This document shows, one piece after another, positions 1 to 15,000 of a DNA stretch of 64,000 nt (the first letter of the stretch is position 1; each line of letters opens with the position of its first letter). The DNA is taken from the NCBI GenBank assembly GCA_013400155.1, contig VXBM01001611.1:81817-145816 (forward strand), in the 5' to 3' direction. Under the pieces are notes generated by a model. The model was given only the letters and a program-made list of their open reading frames with translations. It was not told where the DNA came from and searched no databases. The stretch is from Helopsaltes ochotensis. Lineage: Eukaryota > Chordata > Aves > Passeriformes > Locustellidae. Made by a program: the position numbers and the translations under genes.

Positions 1-36
1 GGTAAATAATTTTGGTTTTTCAATATACTTTTTCAG

Positions 37-99
37 GTGCAAGTGTTTGGATTATATTCAGCAGAAGAGTTTCATGAAACGTTTGACTGTCCTATTAAA
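37..99 (+). CDS. VPS41: VPS41 in-window exon 1
   Basis: Codons 1-21, beginning VQVFGLYSAEEFHETF. The acceptor is a pyrimidine-rich tract ending TTTCAG and the donor is GTAAGT. Phase 0 on both sides. This is a strand of the N-terminal beta-propeller. Confidence 0.95.
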
Positions 100-3000
100 G
101 TAAGTGCTTGTTTTAATCTTTAGTAATTGTGGTGGTGTTAATAACAGAAAGGTCACATTCAGTCTAAATGAGAGAGATGAATACCACTAATGTTATTCAA
201 GTCACTAGAAAATAGTTTTCTATCTCAATATAAAAGCTTTTGATCTAGTTAGGTAGGAAGAAAGCAAATCTTGGTTTTGTAAGAAGTTTTATTGAGTTTT
301 TCAAATACAAAAGGGAAGATGAATGAGAAATTATCCTGTTTCAGGTGTTACCCATCTCAACATATTTCTTTGTAGATTTGTGATACAAATTCTAAGGGTT
401 CTTGTAAATGTGAGGTCAATATTTTGCAACCAGTTCATATCCACTAAACTTGCCTCAAAATAAGGCAATGGGCAGTGGTACTGATGTACCCTATCTGAAG
501 GGAAAACTTGAGTTTAACTCTGCTTTAGAGAAGTCTGTCTGCCTGGCTGGTGGAAAAAGGACCTCTGCTAGGCATATGGGAAAATCTAATACTTTTTAAC
601 AAGAAACATTTCTTGTAGAAGAAAAGGCAATGTGGGCAAATATTTGCATTTTGCTGCTTGGGGTCTTCCATGTTGCAGCTGCTCCTCAGTGTGTTGGGGA
701 GAGGAATGAGGTTGTTACATTTTCACAGGTGCCAGATGTGACTCACTTGCCTCCTAGGGCCTTTACTGCTCATACAGCTGGATCTCCACACTTGACGTGT
801 AACACATAAGGCAAAGAGACTGTGTAATATGCTACACAGTGTTGTCCTCTGACAGGGCTGAGATATGTGTGCCCTTTAGGCAGGCCCCAGACCAGATTTA
901 ATTGGGGTAACTCTTGCTCACAGCAGTCCTGTTCTGTTTGGTTCTAGTTCTGCAGCCTGCTGTACAGAAAAGTAGTTATTCAGTTAACATGGCCCTCAGT
1001 GCCACGCTTGTCATACAGCATATAATATGAAGAATTATCTTCTCTTCTAGGAAAAACAAACAAATGTCTGAAAAAACTAGGCTTTGCTTCAGAGAAAGAA
1101 CTCAACTGTAATACTTGATAATTGACAAAAGGTTATCTAGTTTAAAAAGTGATATGGTGCTTCATGTAAACTCTTATTTAAGCCACAAACCTTTCTTTTC
1201 CCCTTCCCCCACCATCCCCAGATTGTTGCTGTTCATCCTCATTTTGTAAGATCCCACTTCAAGCAATTTGTAACAGGAGGAAAAAAGGTAAGCATTAATA
1301 ATGAACTTCGGCTCTCTTTAAATAGCCCTTTGATATAGCTCAGAAGGCCATGTATGTGTCTTTTAACACCTAGAACAAAGACTTCTGCTTTTTCCTGCAT
1401 TGTATTCTAAAGCAGTGTTAAGTAAAAGTCATTTCAGAGGGAGAGAAAGTGCACTTTTTATGTTAAAAACTTGTTGCAACAAGTTGAGATTCAAAGTAGA
1501 AATATTGTTCTGTCTACATAGCCTGAAAAAAAAGTAATTTATATTTCCTAGGCCAGATTTTCTCCACTTTATTTGTTGAAGTGGGAGCAGAAGTTAGACC
1601 TTAAAACTGATCTTTTACAAAGCATGTTGATCTTGGGTTACTGGTGGGTGATTTTTTGGGTTGGAGGTTTGTTTGTTTGGGGTTTTATTTTAAGGAAATA
1701 AACCCATGTATCTTCATCAGCTTTTGTCCATGGTGAGGGGTTTTGTTGGTTTTTTAAAATTAACTAAGAGGAGTTCTTAATATAGTGGAGTTCATCCCAT
1801 TCTAAGCACTTATATCTCTAGCTAGTCTTCTATTTGGATTCAGTTGGTGTTTTAAATGTGCATTAAGTGTATTATTAGTGTAGGATACAATTCTGACTTC
1901 CAGACTGCAGCTGTTTCCAGGTCCTACAAGTATCTTATACCACATTGCGTATTTTCAGTCAAAATATGAAGTTTTATTTGGAACAGTTTCGTGAATTCAT
2001 GGAATTATCTGTTGCCTTCTGTTATGAATTAAGGATGAACAATCCTCATAGATGCGTCAACCCAAATGCCATTGCCCTCTCTTGCACAATGTGAGAACTA
2101 CAGGCTCCTAGTGCTGAATACATATTAATTTTCATTAACAGTTCAATATGTTTCAAAGCATAGCTGTGCTTTATTTATTTAAGTGGTGTCTGTGCTTGAC
2201 AGCTATTTCTGTCTGGTAGAAGTTGGTGTTGTCCTTAAAATAATGCACAGTCAATGTGTGTCTTTGTCAGCCACCAGTTTGTGGAGCTTTTTAGGGCTGA
2301 TAAAAGGAGCAAGGAAAGAGAGGAGCAAGAAAAGAGAGAAGCAAGGAATTAATAGAACAGTGCTCCGTCAGGTGGTAAAAGATCTTGCATTCACCTGATG
2401 CTGAACAGAAAAAAACATCAGGGAGTTAACACATTCTCTTTGGTTATCTTTGATTACTTGACAGGTTGTTTTATATTCTGTCCTCTGGGAAAAAGCATAC
2501 TCATTCTTAAATACATTCATGCTTTGCTGAGGAACTTTCCTCCTCAGAAAAACTTTAATTGACATCTTAACGTAAGGTATTTAGCATTGAAACAAATGTC
2601 CCCTGACACATGTAGTTTGATTTTATTGGTACAGAAAACCAACAAATAAAACCTCTAGCCTTGTGGCAGAAACCTTTCCCCTTCTCGCCTTTCTTCCAAA
2701 ATGAGCATATGTATTTTTATAAAAGCAACAACAAAAGGCTTTTTGAAAATTCAGGAAGCTAAATTCACCTACTAATAAAGCTACTTTTGGTTTTTTTTGC
2801 TTTTTCCTAACATTTACACCTCTCCTTAACTATGAAGCCGAAGTGTAGTATGGAGGCAGCAGGCAACAGGGAGCTGAACCACGAGAGTGAGGAGAAGCAG
2901 GCTGAAGCATGCATGGACCTCACTTCTTTCTCCCTGTGTCTAGGGATAATGCCTATTTAAGATAAGTTAAGCAACCAGGGTGAGCGCCTTCAAGGGAGGG

Positions 3001-6000
3001 GGACAGGTCCTCCTGTGGCTCCTGAAGTCTTTGCACTTTTAGCCTTTGCATGTATGTAGTGACTTCATCCCTGATAGCTGGCAGTGGTGGGAGGCATGTC
3101 GCCTGCTGTCCTCATCCACACCAAGGTAAGGGTAACAGTAAGAGTGTCTTCAGTTTGGATCGAACTTATTATAAAGGCTTGGCTTAAAGCTGTCATGCTA
3201 TGCTCCTTGCCTGAGGTGCATTAAAAAAAAATATTGTATACATCATGTGAACTCTTAATCCAAAGGCTTGCTGGATCTTTGTTTCTGCATTCTGAGAATG
3301 GTGACATAATATATATAAGCATTTTTAAAGTTGAGTGGGTTTTTTGTTTGCTTCTCCTTAATTTTTTAGAAAAATATTCTTCATAACAATACAAAACATG
3401 TAAAAATACATTTTTCAGTTCAAAGATCCACTCAGGACATCCTGGAAATGTTCAAGAGACAGAAGGGGGAATAGTACCCTAGGGACATGCTTCAGGGATG
3501 CACATCGCAGGTCCTCAGTTCCCTACACAGGTGGATGTCTGGAACTTGAGTGAATTACTGTGTAATGCTGGGATTTGCTACATCTTAGAAGCTCAGCGTG
3601 ACCTAAAGCAAGCAGACTTAAGAGCAGTGCTCCCTGGGGTAACTGGGGTAATCATTGTGAATTGTTATAAGCTTAACTCTACTGTGCATATGTTTATATG
3701 GTTGCTTAACTTTGCTTAAGTAAGCATGTAGAGAAGCTTTTCTCTAAAACGTATTATGAACTAATTAAATTGTTTGCTTATTAAAGCACTAGTTTTTAAA
3801 AGCAAAGAACTTCTGTTAAGCTTGAGATAATATTTTTGGTTGGTAAAGCTTATTTCACCCCTTTTCCTAAGTGAATGAATATTATCTGTGCCTAGAAATA
3901 AAACAGGTACTGTGCAGTGAGAAGCAATAGATACTATACTAAAAGGAGGTGCTTCCCTATTCCCCTCCTCATCTCTGCAATTAACCACAGCACCATTGTG
4001 CTGATTTGGCAGATGATGGGAACCCTGAAATAATAATACTGTATATTGTAAATAACAGAGCATTTCATTCCAGAGCAGACAATAGAGCTTCAAAGCAAGG
4101 AAAAAGACAAAATACTGTGCTATTGAAGGCCATAACCTTCTACTTTTTAAAAAAGGGTCTAATCTCAAAAAATAGCATGGTAAAAGCCAACTATATGAGG
4201 ATGGTAAAGCTGAAAACAAGGTGTTTCTTGATTTAACTCTTAGAGTGCTGGTCTTCCCCAATATACCAACTAAATGAATGTTATTATGAAACCCAGGTAT
4301 CCATTATGTCATGAGGGTTAAACAGACAGAACTAACAGAGAAGAGTGAAGATTATTTCAGTTCCAAAGTCAATGTGTCAGCTACTGTGACTTATGTAAAG
4401 ATAACTTAAGGAGAGCAGGACAAGTTGAGATTCCGCTCTTGGCAGAGACATCATGCCTATTAACATCAATAAGTAGACACAAATGTTTTTATAATGAAAC
4501 TCTTAGGAGAGTGAGTCCTCTGAAGTGGTTGAGTCACTCTGCTGAATGTGTGCTAATGAAGGGGTTTTTTGAGTCTTCTCTATCTAGCGTGGTAGTGGGG
4601 ACCAGGCACAACTTAAGAAAGTGTTTTCTGAAGTATAGGAGTAGAATATTTCATATCATAAAGGATTGGGTCTCCTCATTTGCCTAGCACATACATTTTA
4701 TATAATAAGTATTAATTTGCATATCCAGTCTGAAACATTTTAAGGGCTAGAGAACCAAAATAAAACTGGAGATTTACCCTGTGACTGTCAACAGTCTCAT
4801 CTCTCTATATCTGTGTCTATATCTACATAATATATTAATGGGCTTTTATATATATATATATACACATATATATATGTATGAAATGTATGTAAAAAAAAAT
4901 TCAATAGTCTCTGTTTCTTTGGCTGCAGAAGATACATTCTAAGAACTGGTTTTCAAATACAGATGTGTCTGATCATGTTTGTCCCATTTATCCTCCCAGA
5001 ATTAACATTTGAACATATCAATGCTTGTGTTCAAACATTAGACTCTTTGGTTGTTTTTGTTTTTGTTTTTGTCTTTTATAAAAGCAGAGAGAACTTAATG
5101 TTACCTGGGGCAAATTTCTCATAAAAAAAAAAAAAAAGCAACCCAAACCCAAACAAGAACAACAACAACAAAAAACCCCCACACCTATTTCAGTGTCAGA
5201 ATTCTGGACCCGTGGTAACTCTTGTCTGAAATGCAAAACGAGACAATCTAAATTCCTTTCCACTCCAGGTGGAGCAACAACATACACAGAGAAAGGATGG
5301 TGACTGCAAACAGGGCACAAATGGGAAGAGAAATAGCATTCTTGGGGATCTGTGACTGCTGTTAGGGGTAGTGGAATTTGTATATTCAAGTCAAGTCTGT
5401 CAAGGAAACGTTTCAAGTCTTTTTTTTTTTCAATTGTTGCTTTTTAGTGTCAGCAGGTGCACTTTGTGTGGTGAGTAAGTAGACGACCTTACCTCTGAAC
5501 ACTATGATATGTACTTCATAATAACTGAACTACTTTGACAAATTATTAAATTGTCAGGATGCTGTTTGTAGCACAGTCCATTTTTAGAAAGCAGATAGTC
5601 AGCTGTTTGGCATTATGTTGGGTAGAAAAGTACCAGACAAGAAAGGCAAATTGCTTTGTAAGCTATAAAATGTCACTCAGTAAATACTCAAAGGTCTGAT
5701 TTAAGTGAAGAAGGAGTAAATACTGTGGTAATTTCTGTGCATGTGTTGGATAATTTACTGTAAGTAGGAGACAAACTGTAGCAGCAAGTGAACCACAATA
5801 ATACTGGTCTGTGATTTCCTTGCTGCAATGTATAATGCCCAGACATATCCCATATTATTGAGCAGATGAGACTTTGATATGTAGTATGTCCTCTTAGCTT
5901 AATAAGCATATTTTTTGTTTACATTCCTTCTTTATGGGTATTTGGATATGCGTTTCTTCTTTATCACTAAAACAAAAATTCTCCTTGTGCTGTAATAAAT

Positions 6001-9000
6001 TTGATTTGTGTAAAGCAAACAGATCATAGTCCTATGTACATGTAATGTATAGTTGTGTATTTTACAAATGTCTATGTAGAACCCTTTTTTTCATTGCCTG
6101 AGGTGGCAAGCGAAAAAGGTCTAAGTTGATGAAATGTGTCTCTCTGCCTGCAAGACTGCAGGATTTGCTTTTCAAGATGTTAATTCTGTAGCTCTTTGTG
6201 AATAGGCAACAGCTAGAATGTGGCAGTTGAGTTATTAAAAGTGAAGCCTAATAAGTCCTCTGTCATTTGTTTGTATTAAACATCTCAAAATTTCTAGCTT
6301 CTCTGTCCATGAATTACAGCAGTAGCTCCTGTTTCATCTCTCACTGTTGTTGCCATTGCATACCTCCCAATGCTGCTGTCTGTCTCTGCCTCCTTGCTTG
6401 ATTTCCCTTGACTGCACTTGCTTCCCTCCTCTCTGTTCACACCCCAGCTCCTTAGACAACATTTTGTGACGAAATCTTGAAAGCTCATCTTCAGCTGAAA
6501 GCTTGAGGTTTACATTATTCTCTGCCTTGTTTGAGCTCATCCAGTCCATCATCTATTTCAAATACAAAGTATAATTTTTTATTATTGCTGTATGTTTTCC
6601 TAGGAATGAACTAGGATGCAGCATGCTGTTCTGTTTTATTCTCTGGTACCTGTTAATCTTGGCTGCGCCTGTAAATATTGGTTTTATGCTGAAAACAATA
6701 AATACCCTTAGTGATCACTTGTAACCATGGAAATAGCATTTTAGATTTTTATGGTCTTGCCTAGCTGAGGTGAAAGAGGTGACAAAACACAGGACAAATG
6801 CCACAGGTAGGCTTATCTTCACACTTAGAACGAAGGACAAGAAAATTACAGGGACTTTTTTACTTTGTAAAATAAAAACTAATCCAACATTCCAGTAGGG
6901 AATGGAAAAGTGGCTCTTCAGTTACAAATTGAAATCTTAAGCCTTTTTTTCTTCACTAAAACTTCTTCAGATCCTTACACAGAAGGCACTATGTTGAAAC
7001 AAAGCAGTGATTCTGGGCATCATTTAAAGATGTCTGTGAGAACAGACATCTCTTATTTCAGTATATTGAAGCTAGTAATTGGTAGTGAGAATAAATTAAA
7101 TTGAATTACCTCACCATGTTGATACTACAAAAATTGCAATCATTCACCTCTTTGTTCAGAGGATTGGGAATTTCTGTACATAGTTTAAGACCGGGATTAC
7201 ATGTAATTAGTGTTAATGCTAATTGCATGACAGGCTCCATTAAGTCTAAGCACTTATCTATTCTCTTTAGTGAATGCACTCTAAAATAGAGTTTTGAGCT
7301 CTTTTTGGTGTAGGTTAATCTCTTGTTAGTGAAAGATATGAAGAGATGTATTCACTAATCCAAGAAAAATATATCCACTTGTTTTTAAAACCAAAGAGTG
7401 TCCTGCTCCATCCTCTTGTCTCATACATTTAAGTGTGTCATTTTTCTTAATGATCTGGTGGACAATCATAAGGAGTTAAGAAGACTTGCAAAATAATTAG
7501 TAAGCTAACAGAAGATTACAGTGTACTATGAAGCCGTGTGGTTGGAGACCTTGAAGCTGAAGGTTATTTTATTTTAGGCTGTATTATAAAATTGCAGTGC
7601 ATGCAAGATACACTGGTAGAGTTTTCTAAGCACAACTGTATATTGCATGTAACAAAGGACTAGAAAGTTTTATCAGAGCAAATGAAAAATGGGGAAAACA
7701 GACTCTATTATAGAGAAGTCAAGAAAGTGGGATTTTAGCTGCTGTTGAAATATAAGTACTGTGAATGCTGACTACCATAATAAAGGATTTATGGCAAATA
7801 AAATCCTAAAATATTTTTCCCTTACCAAAAAGAGAGGGAGGTAGTAGCAGGAACCCCTCCAGAAACTGTGGATTTCTTCTTACAAGTCTTCTTTTGAAGT
7901 TTTAAATTACTTTCTGATATGATCAACATTTCAATGTGGAGACAGAAAGGAAGACTAAGAAAGAAATTGGGCTGCTTATTTTGAGAGCGATGCCTTCAGT
8001 AGACAACAGTTCCAAAACACATAGGAAAGTTCTGGATTCACAAATTCAATTTCCAGGTGTCATTGCTCAAAGAAATAATAAACAAATCACAATGTGTTTA
8101 TCAACAGCATGCAGATAATTGCACTGAAGATAACTTAATTAAGCATGTTTTGAGATTGCATATTTTTTTGAAGCCACAGTGTGGAGTGGCCTTGGGCCTC
8201 GGTGTTGGACCCATTTTAGTTGCTGACCTGAAACGGGGAATGACGGGGTGTTTCAGTGATTCAGATTCACTTTCCGTCCTTATTATAGGTGATACCAGCC
8301 TGTTGTCTTCTACTGCCTTGAACTGAAAGTTTGTGTTCTTAGGGTTGAGCATAGACAGAAGCAGGATGTTTCAAATTATCTTCACTCTTCACCAGTTCTT
8401 TCTCAGATCACTTATTTTTCCTTGCAGTTTGTTACGAAAAAGCATGATGTTCACAAACCATGAATAGCAAAAAAGATGTGACATGTCATACCAAGTTTGC
8501 TCTGGATCTTGAGTTAATAAATTAATTTAAATCATGATTCAGTCACAAGCAGAAAAAAATTCCAAGTACAATTAATATAATTGACATCAGCTAGGTTTAA
8601 CCTTTCACATCATCCCTGTCAGTTTTTGGAGCTTTGTCCAGTAAGTCTCAATGCAAAGCCCATGTATGATATTGAAAGAAGCAGCAGTTCTTCTACTCTC
8701 CAGCTTCTCCTTAGGTGTTAGTAAACTAGGAAAAAACTAATTTTCAAGTCTGGATCAGCACAGCACTTAGTTTTTAATGACATCTTTAGCATCTGAGTGG
8801 AGATCATTCATTTGGGCTGAGGGCTTCTCCTGTGCTTAACATCTACCTGCCAGTCTTCCAGTGGAAATCCCTCCATATAGCACTGACTTATGGGCATAGA
8901 TGTCACACTGCTTTCAGTGGCTTGCCCTGGTAGCTGTAAAATAAAATGTTCTGTAAGAGTTATTTAGTAGCCTTTTCATATGTGGGAAAGAAAAAAAACA

Positions 9001-12000
9001 ACTATACTGTCTAAAAGTTGGGCCTTCATGTGACCTGTGTAAGGGACACAAAATCACTTTGCTTGAATTAAAAGTTTGATGTCTGCAGTGCAATTCACAC
9101 AAAAATTTCTCAGTTGACTACCCTACCTAGAGCTTGCTTTAAACTCTTGAAGAAAATACTTGTCTTCTGTTGCCATCTGGTGGCTTAAGAAGAGAGAAGC
9201 AGTCTGATAATTGCCATTATAATCTCATCTTTTGCTGAAAGTTCTTTCTTTAAACAACTAGTGTCCTAACGTTTGATATGTTTATCCAAATACAAGTGGC
9301 AGGAAACCATATATTAAAAAGTGCATACATCTAGATCTTAGTAAATATTAGCAAGAAGTGTACTCCATTTGGGTTTCAGCATGGTAGAAATCCTTGCAGG
9401 CAACTATTTCGCACCTTCCAGTGTGAGTTTTGAGCTTGGTTTCAGGATGTGCATATGTTTGTATGTGGGTGTACTCATGCAAAAAAGTTAGTAGGAGTGG
9501 TACCTTAGAGTATGATCTCTGTAGATGCGTCAGCTTCTTACTTTACATCTCTCAGAGTGATTCCCTGTAATCCTATTGAATAACTTAATGAGACATACAG
9601 AATCAGAATATTCTGATTTGGAAGGGACCCACAAGGATTATCAAGTCCAACTCTTAAATGAATGGCCCATAAATGGATTGAACCTGCAACTTTGGCATTA
9701 TTAGCACCATGCTCTAACCAACTTATGTGGACTGTCTTTCTGTGCAGACTTACTGCATGTAGTTGAGTTTTTCTTGGCTGGTGAAAAACATCTCATGATA
9801 TTCTTATGCATTTAAATATTCTAAAATACCTTCCTTAGTTGCAGAACCTGAAATTACCAATCACACAAGTTTTAAAATCAGCAGCACTCGTGGTATAGTG
9901 CAGTTTGCACATGTGGGACTAAAATACAGCATCTCTAGACCCCTGTGGAAGGCTGTGTAGTTCCACATGGAGCCAAGCAAAAGGTCACAAGCTTGTGAAT
10001 CTTTGATAATTTTCTTTGACAACCTGGTTTTTTTGGAGGAAAGTTGCATATGATGAGATCGGTGGATCTTGAGATCAGTGAGGTGACCTGGTTTCTTTAC
10101 CCATTTTCTGAAGTGTTGTCACTAAAGCTGTAGTCTTAAGTTCTGAAATACCTTAATTTCTTTATCTTTAAAAGGTGAATAGTTATACTTACTGTTCCTT
10201 GAAGAAACTTGATGAAAGACCCTCTTATTAATATTATTAAAACTTAACAGGAATTCCATAATAAACAAGATGCTCAATGTATATATGCTATATCAAAATG
10301 TTTAATTGTAGTTGCTTTTGTTTTATGATAGGTGTGTATTTTTCCTTGCCCTTAAATCCAAACAGAGTAAGGGATAATGAAGAAAAAATAACTTTGATGT
10401 CTGCATACAGCACTGTGTCACAGAAATATTTATTGTTGCACTTCTTCATAGTTGCTGTTATATGAGAGAGGCTGGATGAATAGATGGAAGCCTTCAGTTT
10501 TACATGAAGGGGAAGGAAATATAAGAAATGTAAAATGGAGAGGGCACTTAATTGCTTGGGCTAATAATATGGTAAGTACTTTTCACCTACATTACATGAA
10601 CAAAAATATCTCTGTGTTACACTGATTATGGAAATTTTTCAATGCTAATTGCCAGAATATTCAGTTGAAAAACGGTGCATTTGTAGAATTTGGTATAAAA
10701 GGCATTGAAGGATAGTGGTTTATATGTCATTTCTTAGTAGAATTTCTTCTGTTTTCTGCTGGTTAGTCAGAGTTCTCCAGTATGATGGCTACTTCTGAAG
10801 AAATTAGGAAAGTAGCTCTACATACCACTGTGGTGGTCAGTAATGTACACTATTATTAATTAGAATTTTGATTAGTGCAATTTATTGAAGCAAACTGAGG
10901 AAGGAATGCCAATGTAATTCTTCTCTGTATAAATAATAGAACATCTTCACTCCCTTCCACCCCCTGAAAAAAAATTAACTGTCTGGATTTTGTAATTTAT
11001 ACTGAAATGACATTGTTATATGCACTTTCAATCTTGCAGATTATAAAAAAATACAGTAATAATTTCTCATTTTGTTAGGCTGCTAGAAAAAATAAGACTT
11101 AGCAGAAAATAGGCCTCTTTTGTTCTAAGTGTAATTTTAAAGGACACCATTGCGTTCATTCTGAGTGTTACATTTCACCTATCACTGTGTATCTAATTGA
11201 TGGGTCAAGCTCTATGTTTTGAAGCCCAGCAGTGCGGGATGTGTTTTTAAGTGTGTATCATGTCTAAATTCCAAACTGTTTTTTAAATGTGATGAAAGTA
11301 CTTCTGATTAGCTTTTTTTTCTTCAATTGTTTTTCCATCCTAAAGGGAGGCATTTATTAAAAAATTTTAAAGCCACTGTTCTTTTTGATTTTTCAAAACA
11401 AATTTTATATGAGATTGTTAGAGGTGGACCTTTGTTTATTTGCTTCCCTTTAACAACTTTATTAGAATGGACACTTCATTGAAGGCTTGATTGACATAAC
11501 ATTAGGTTTTTTGAAGGTTTTGTTCTTTTCAGATCCACACAATTAAAGTACATATTTCAGGTATCTGCTGGGATAGATAGGACGAGAGCTATCCCTAGAG
11601 ATGATGTGCCACATCAGAACACAGAATACTAATAAAACATTGAGAGCCATCTGTCAGAGACAAAAAGCCATGGTCAGGGCCTGTCTTTCAAAGAAAAATG
11701 AAATGACACTTGCCCTCCAAAAGATTAATATATTTGGTTACTGCCCTTTCCCTTCCCCTTTAACTTTTCAACTCTGTTCTCTAGCAAGGTTTTGTGTTAC
11801 AGTTTTTATTTCCAAATCAGAGAAAATGTTTATAGCCTTGCGTCTTACCATGTGTGCATGGCTACCTAGTTTTTATATTTAGGCAAGGTCTAATTCTGCT
11901 TGTCAGATGAATAGGTAACCCATGTTTGCTGCTGTTCTTTTCTCTTCTCCTCCCTCCATGGCTAATAGTGCAAATTTTAAAAACTGAGACATCTGAGGGA

Positions 12001-15000
12001 CAAATCCTTAGGAGGCATTTGGCTACTGGACTCCCATTTGGACAGGTTTTAGCTCTTTCATGACAGGAAGTTGACTGTGGAAGTCCTTTCAGTTCATTAT
12101 GCAAATGGCATACCTGTTAGAGGAGAAGCCACTGCTCAAGCATTCCCACGCCATTTAAGGAGTCACATACACACCATCCCAGATTTTAACTTCAAGGACT
12201 GGAGTCGTTTTACAGTGGGCAGCTCCAAAGAGCCAACAGGGGCCCCTTTTGACTCCTTGTTCACTTCTTGTGCACCTGCTCACAGGCAGAGCACGGGAAA
12301 TTACATAGCAACAACTAAAACATCAGTGTGCCATCAAGATTATTCTTACAGTAAATCCATAATATAAAAAAAATATAAATATATAAATATATATTATATA
12401 TATTTATAAATATATAAAATATAAACATAAATCAGCACTGTACCAGCTACTAAGAAGAAAATTAATTAATAATTAATTACCAGCCAGAAGCATATCTAGG
12501 TGTAAGTTCACAGCTTACAGCCTAAGACTTCAAAAAAATCCAGCTACTCATGGTAAGTAAGTAAACCTAAGCAAACAGCGTACTATATCACACAATATTA
12601 TAACTCTAAATAAGTTACTCTTATGTAAAACTTATTATAATAAACAACTGTCTTTCAAGACTTACAACCAAAGAGGATTCTACACTGTTAGTTTGAAAGC
12701 CACTTTAAAAAGTAGATGGTCTATCCCATATAAGATTTGCTGCCATGTAGAAAAACAGAAGGTGTGATATGGGTCACTGAAAATCATTCTCGGAGACAAA
12801 GTAGTAAGATTTATAAAACTCAACTTTATTAAAATGCATTTCAAGCAAGATTAAAAATTTCATCAGATGAGCTTAGAAAATACAGAGGATAAGATCCTTC
12901 TTTTTGTTACCTAGAGATCTGGCCTCTGTAAATTGCAGATGTTTTTTTAAGTTGTTGGTTGGTTGGTTGTTTTTGAAACCTTGATGTCTGCTAGCTGATG
13001 AGATGCCAGTAGAAGTGTGTTCCATGCTCACAATTCTTCAGTGACAAAGATCACTGAAAAAAATCCCTTCACACACCCTCATACCACTTACTGTTCCTTG
13101 TGATTAAAAAAAAAGCAAAACCTGGCTTAGACCATGACCCCCCCATGACTTTTAAACTGTTGTATCTGTGTATTTTTACAGCTGGGGACACAGAAACTCA
13201 CAATGGGAGGAGCAGAAATAGGCAGGGAATCTTTTAAATCAATTTCGCTAGTAGGAAAATCCTGACATGGCACGGCATCATGGATGATAACATTTCAAGG
13301 TTTTTTCCATCCCATTCTCTGTGATTTGAAGGCTTACTCTCTAAGCTCTATGGGCAGAAAAGAAGTCCCTACTAAAATATTTTATTTTAGAGACTTTTGT
13401 TTTAAATCACCAAGAACAAGTCATTACTTAACATGAAATTAATCTCCATTTTGCTACTGGAAAGGTTGTAGCTTGCCTTGTCTAAATGACACGGAAAAAT
13501 CTAATTATTGGTTCTTTTTTTCCTCTGTTTCTTGAATGACTTTAATCTTCCTGGTTTTTAACTTCTTGTTCTATTAGTTTAGGAGATTTCCTGAGGAGGG
13601 AGTAAAAAAATCACAGCTTACAAAACCAAGCATTGTTTAAATATGTTTGCTAGCATTGTTTAAACATGCTTGCTTTTCTGTTTTAATATAAGAGCAGAAA
13701 TGCATATTTTGAGATGGAATTAATTTACCTTAATGAGATGCTGCTTTTCTTTTTCCAAGGTGGAAATTGCTGTGTCTCTACAGGGGCTGTTGTGAAAAAG
13801 ATGGGGTTCTTTTTATTTCTCCAGAAGTAGCACCAGTCCAATAAGCCAAACTGGTTGATGACTGAATTGCTTGTCTGTCACTCATTCACTAATTATGTCT
13901 TTTCATTTGGCATGTGAATTTAAAACATCTAGATTACTCTGATCCCTTTACTCCTTTTGTCACCTTCTAGTTTAGATGGGTTTTTTTGTATCAACAGTTT
14001 TTTCTGGTGGCACACTCAGCCCTGGTCTGAAATTCATGCCATAAACTGCTCTGATTGCCTTAGCATACAAAATGGTGAGTAGAAGTTTATCATACTGAAT
14101 AAAGTTCTCTTGTTTTCAAACTTTCAGGGCGTGAAGATACTTGACATGATCTCCAAGCAAAGAATTACCAATGTGCCTCGAGATGACATAAGCCTTCGCC
14201 CAGATATGTATCCCTGCAGCCTTTGCTGGAAGGATAATTTAACACTGATTATTGGCTGGGGAAATTCAGTAAAGGTGCAATTACCTGTCTTTGTAATAAA
14301 TGCTTGCTATTATCACAGACAAACAGGGAATGTTTCTGAAAAGTAAAGACAATCGAAAAAAATAGAATTTGGTTTGACCAGTGTTCAGAACTCTTGCTGC
14401 CTTAGAAATGTCATTGGACTGACCCTCATGAGGAGGAGGAGTGATAGGCACCCAGCGGAAAGACAGATCTCTGTGCAAGGGCATGCAGTGAATGTAATCC
14501 TCAGGGACATTTCACTCCTCCATGCCTTGACGAGATTTTGTCTTTTGAAAGCTTTTAGTGTGTTGTTGAATTCATTTATGTTGATTAGCATTAAGGAAGA
14601 ATAACTTATCATGAGGTATTTTTAGATGGGATTGTTTTGGGTGCTGAGGAGGTTGCAGCTGCTAAAACATCCACATGATTTAGGTCAACCATGGGGGAAA
14701 AAAAATGGGTGGGTGGGTGGAAGGACAGACTACCTAGAGTTTTGTTGTCTTTCAACAGGAAATTGGCATTTCAAACTTGTGTGTTGCAGACTGATTATAA
14801 TTTGCTCAGACCGGCACCTGACATGAGTTTGTTACAAGCCTGTTAGCTGTTTTCTAATAACAGACTGCAGCATCACTGCACAGTGGGAAATTAAAAGTGC
14901 CTGATAGGAGTAGATGGAAAGGGAGGGTAAAGTGAGGTAGGTGACATGTAAAAAGCTTTTGGAGCATTAAGCTTAGGGTTCTATAAATGAAGCTTGTCCT

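Larger units (their letters stand above)
1288..10451 (+). other. VPS41 intron, exons 2-3 (9.2 kb)
   Basis: The largest intron of the window. It holds a TA microsatellite near 4847, an A run at 5123-5137, a TguSINE1-type SINE at 9598-9725 and a CTCF-like motif at 9171-9184. Open frames here, the longest being 166 codons on the minus strand at 3761-4261, look like chance frames in AT-rich DNA. Confidence 0.85.

Noticed and set aside
3761..4261. 166-codon minus-strand open frame in intron 2-3
   Set aside because: No recognisable domain, AT-rich intronic setting, no splice or promoter context; consistent with chance.
5018..5416. 132-codon minus-strand frame
   Set aside because: Includes low-complexity translations of A/T runs (poly-Phe, Lys-Gln repeats) and no domain.
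9660..9725. Possible functional tRNA gene on the minus strand
   Set aside because: The tRNA-like head is degenerate, lacks a full cloverleaf and continues into a CR1-type tail, so it is a SINE.
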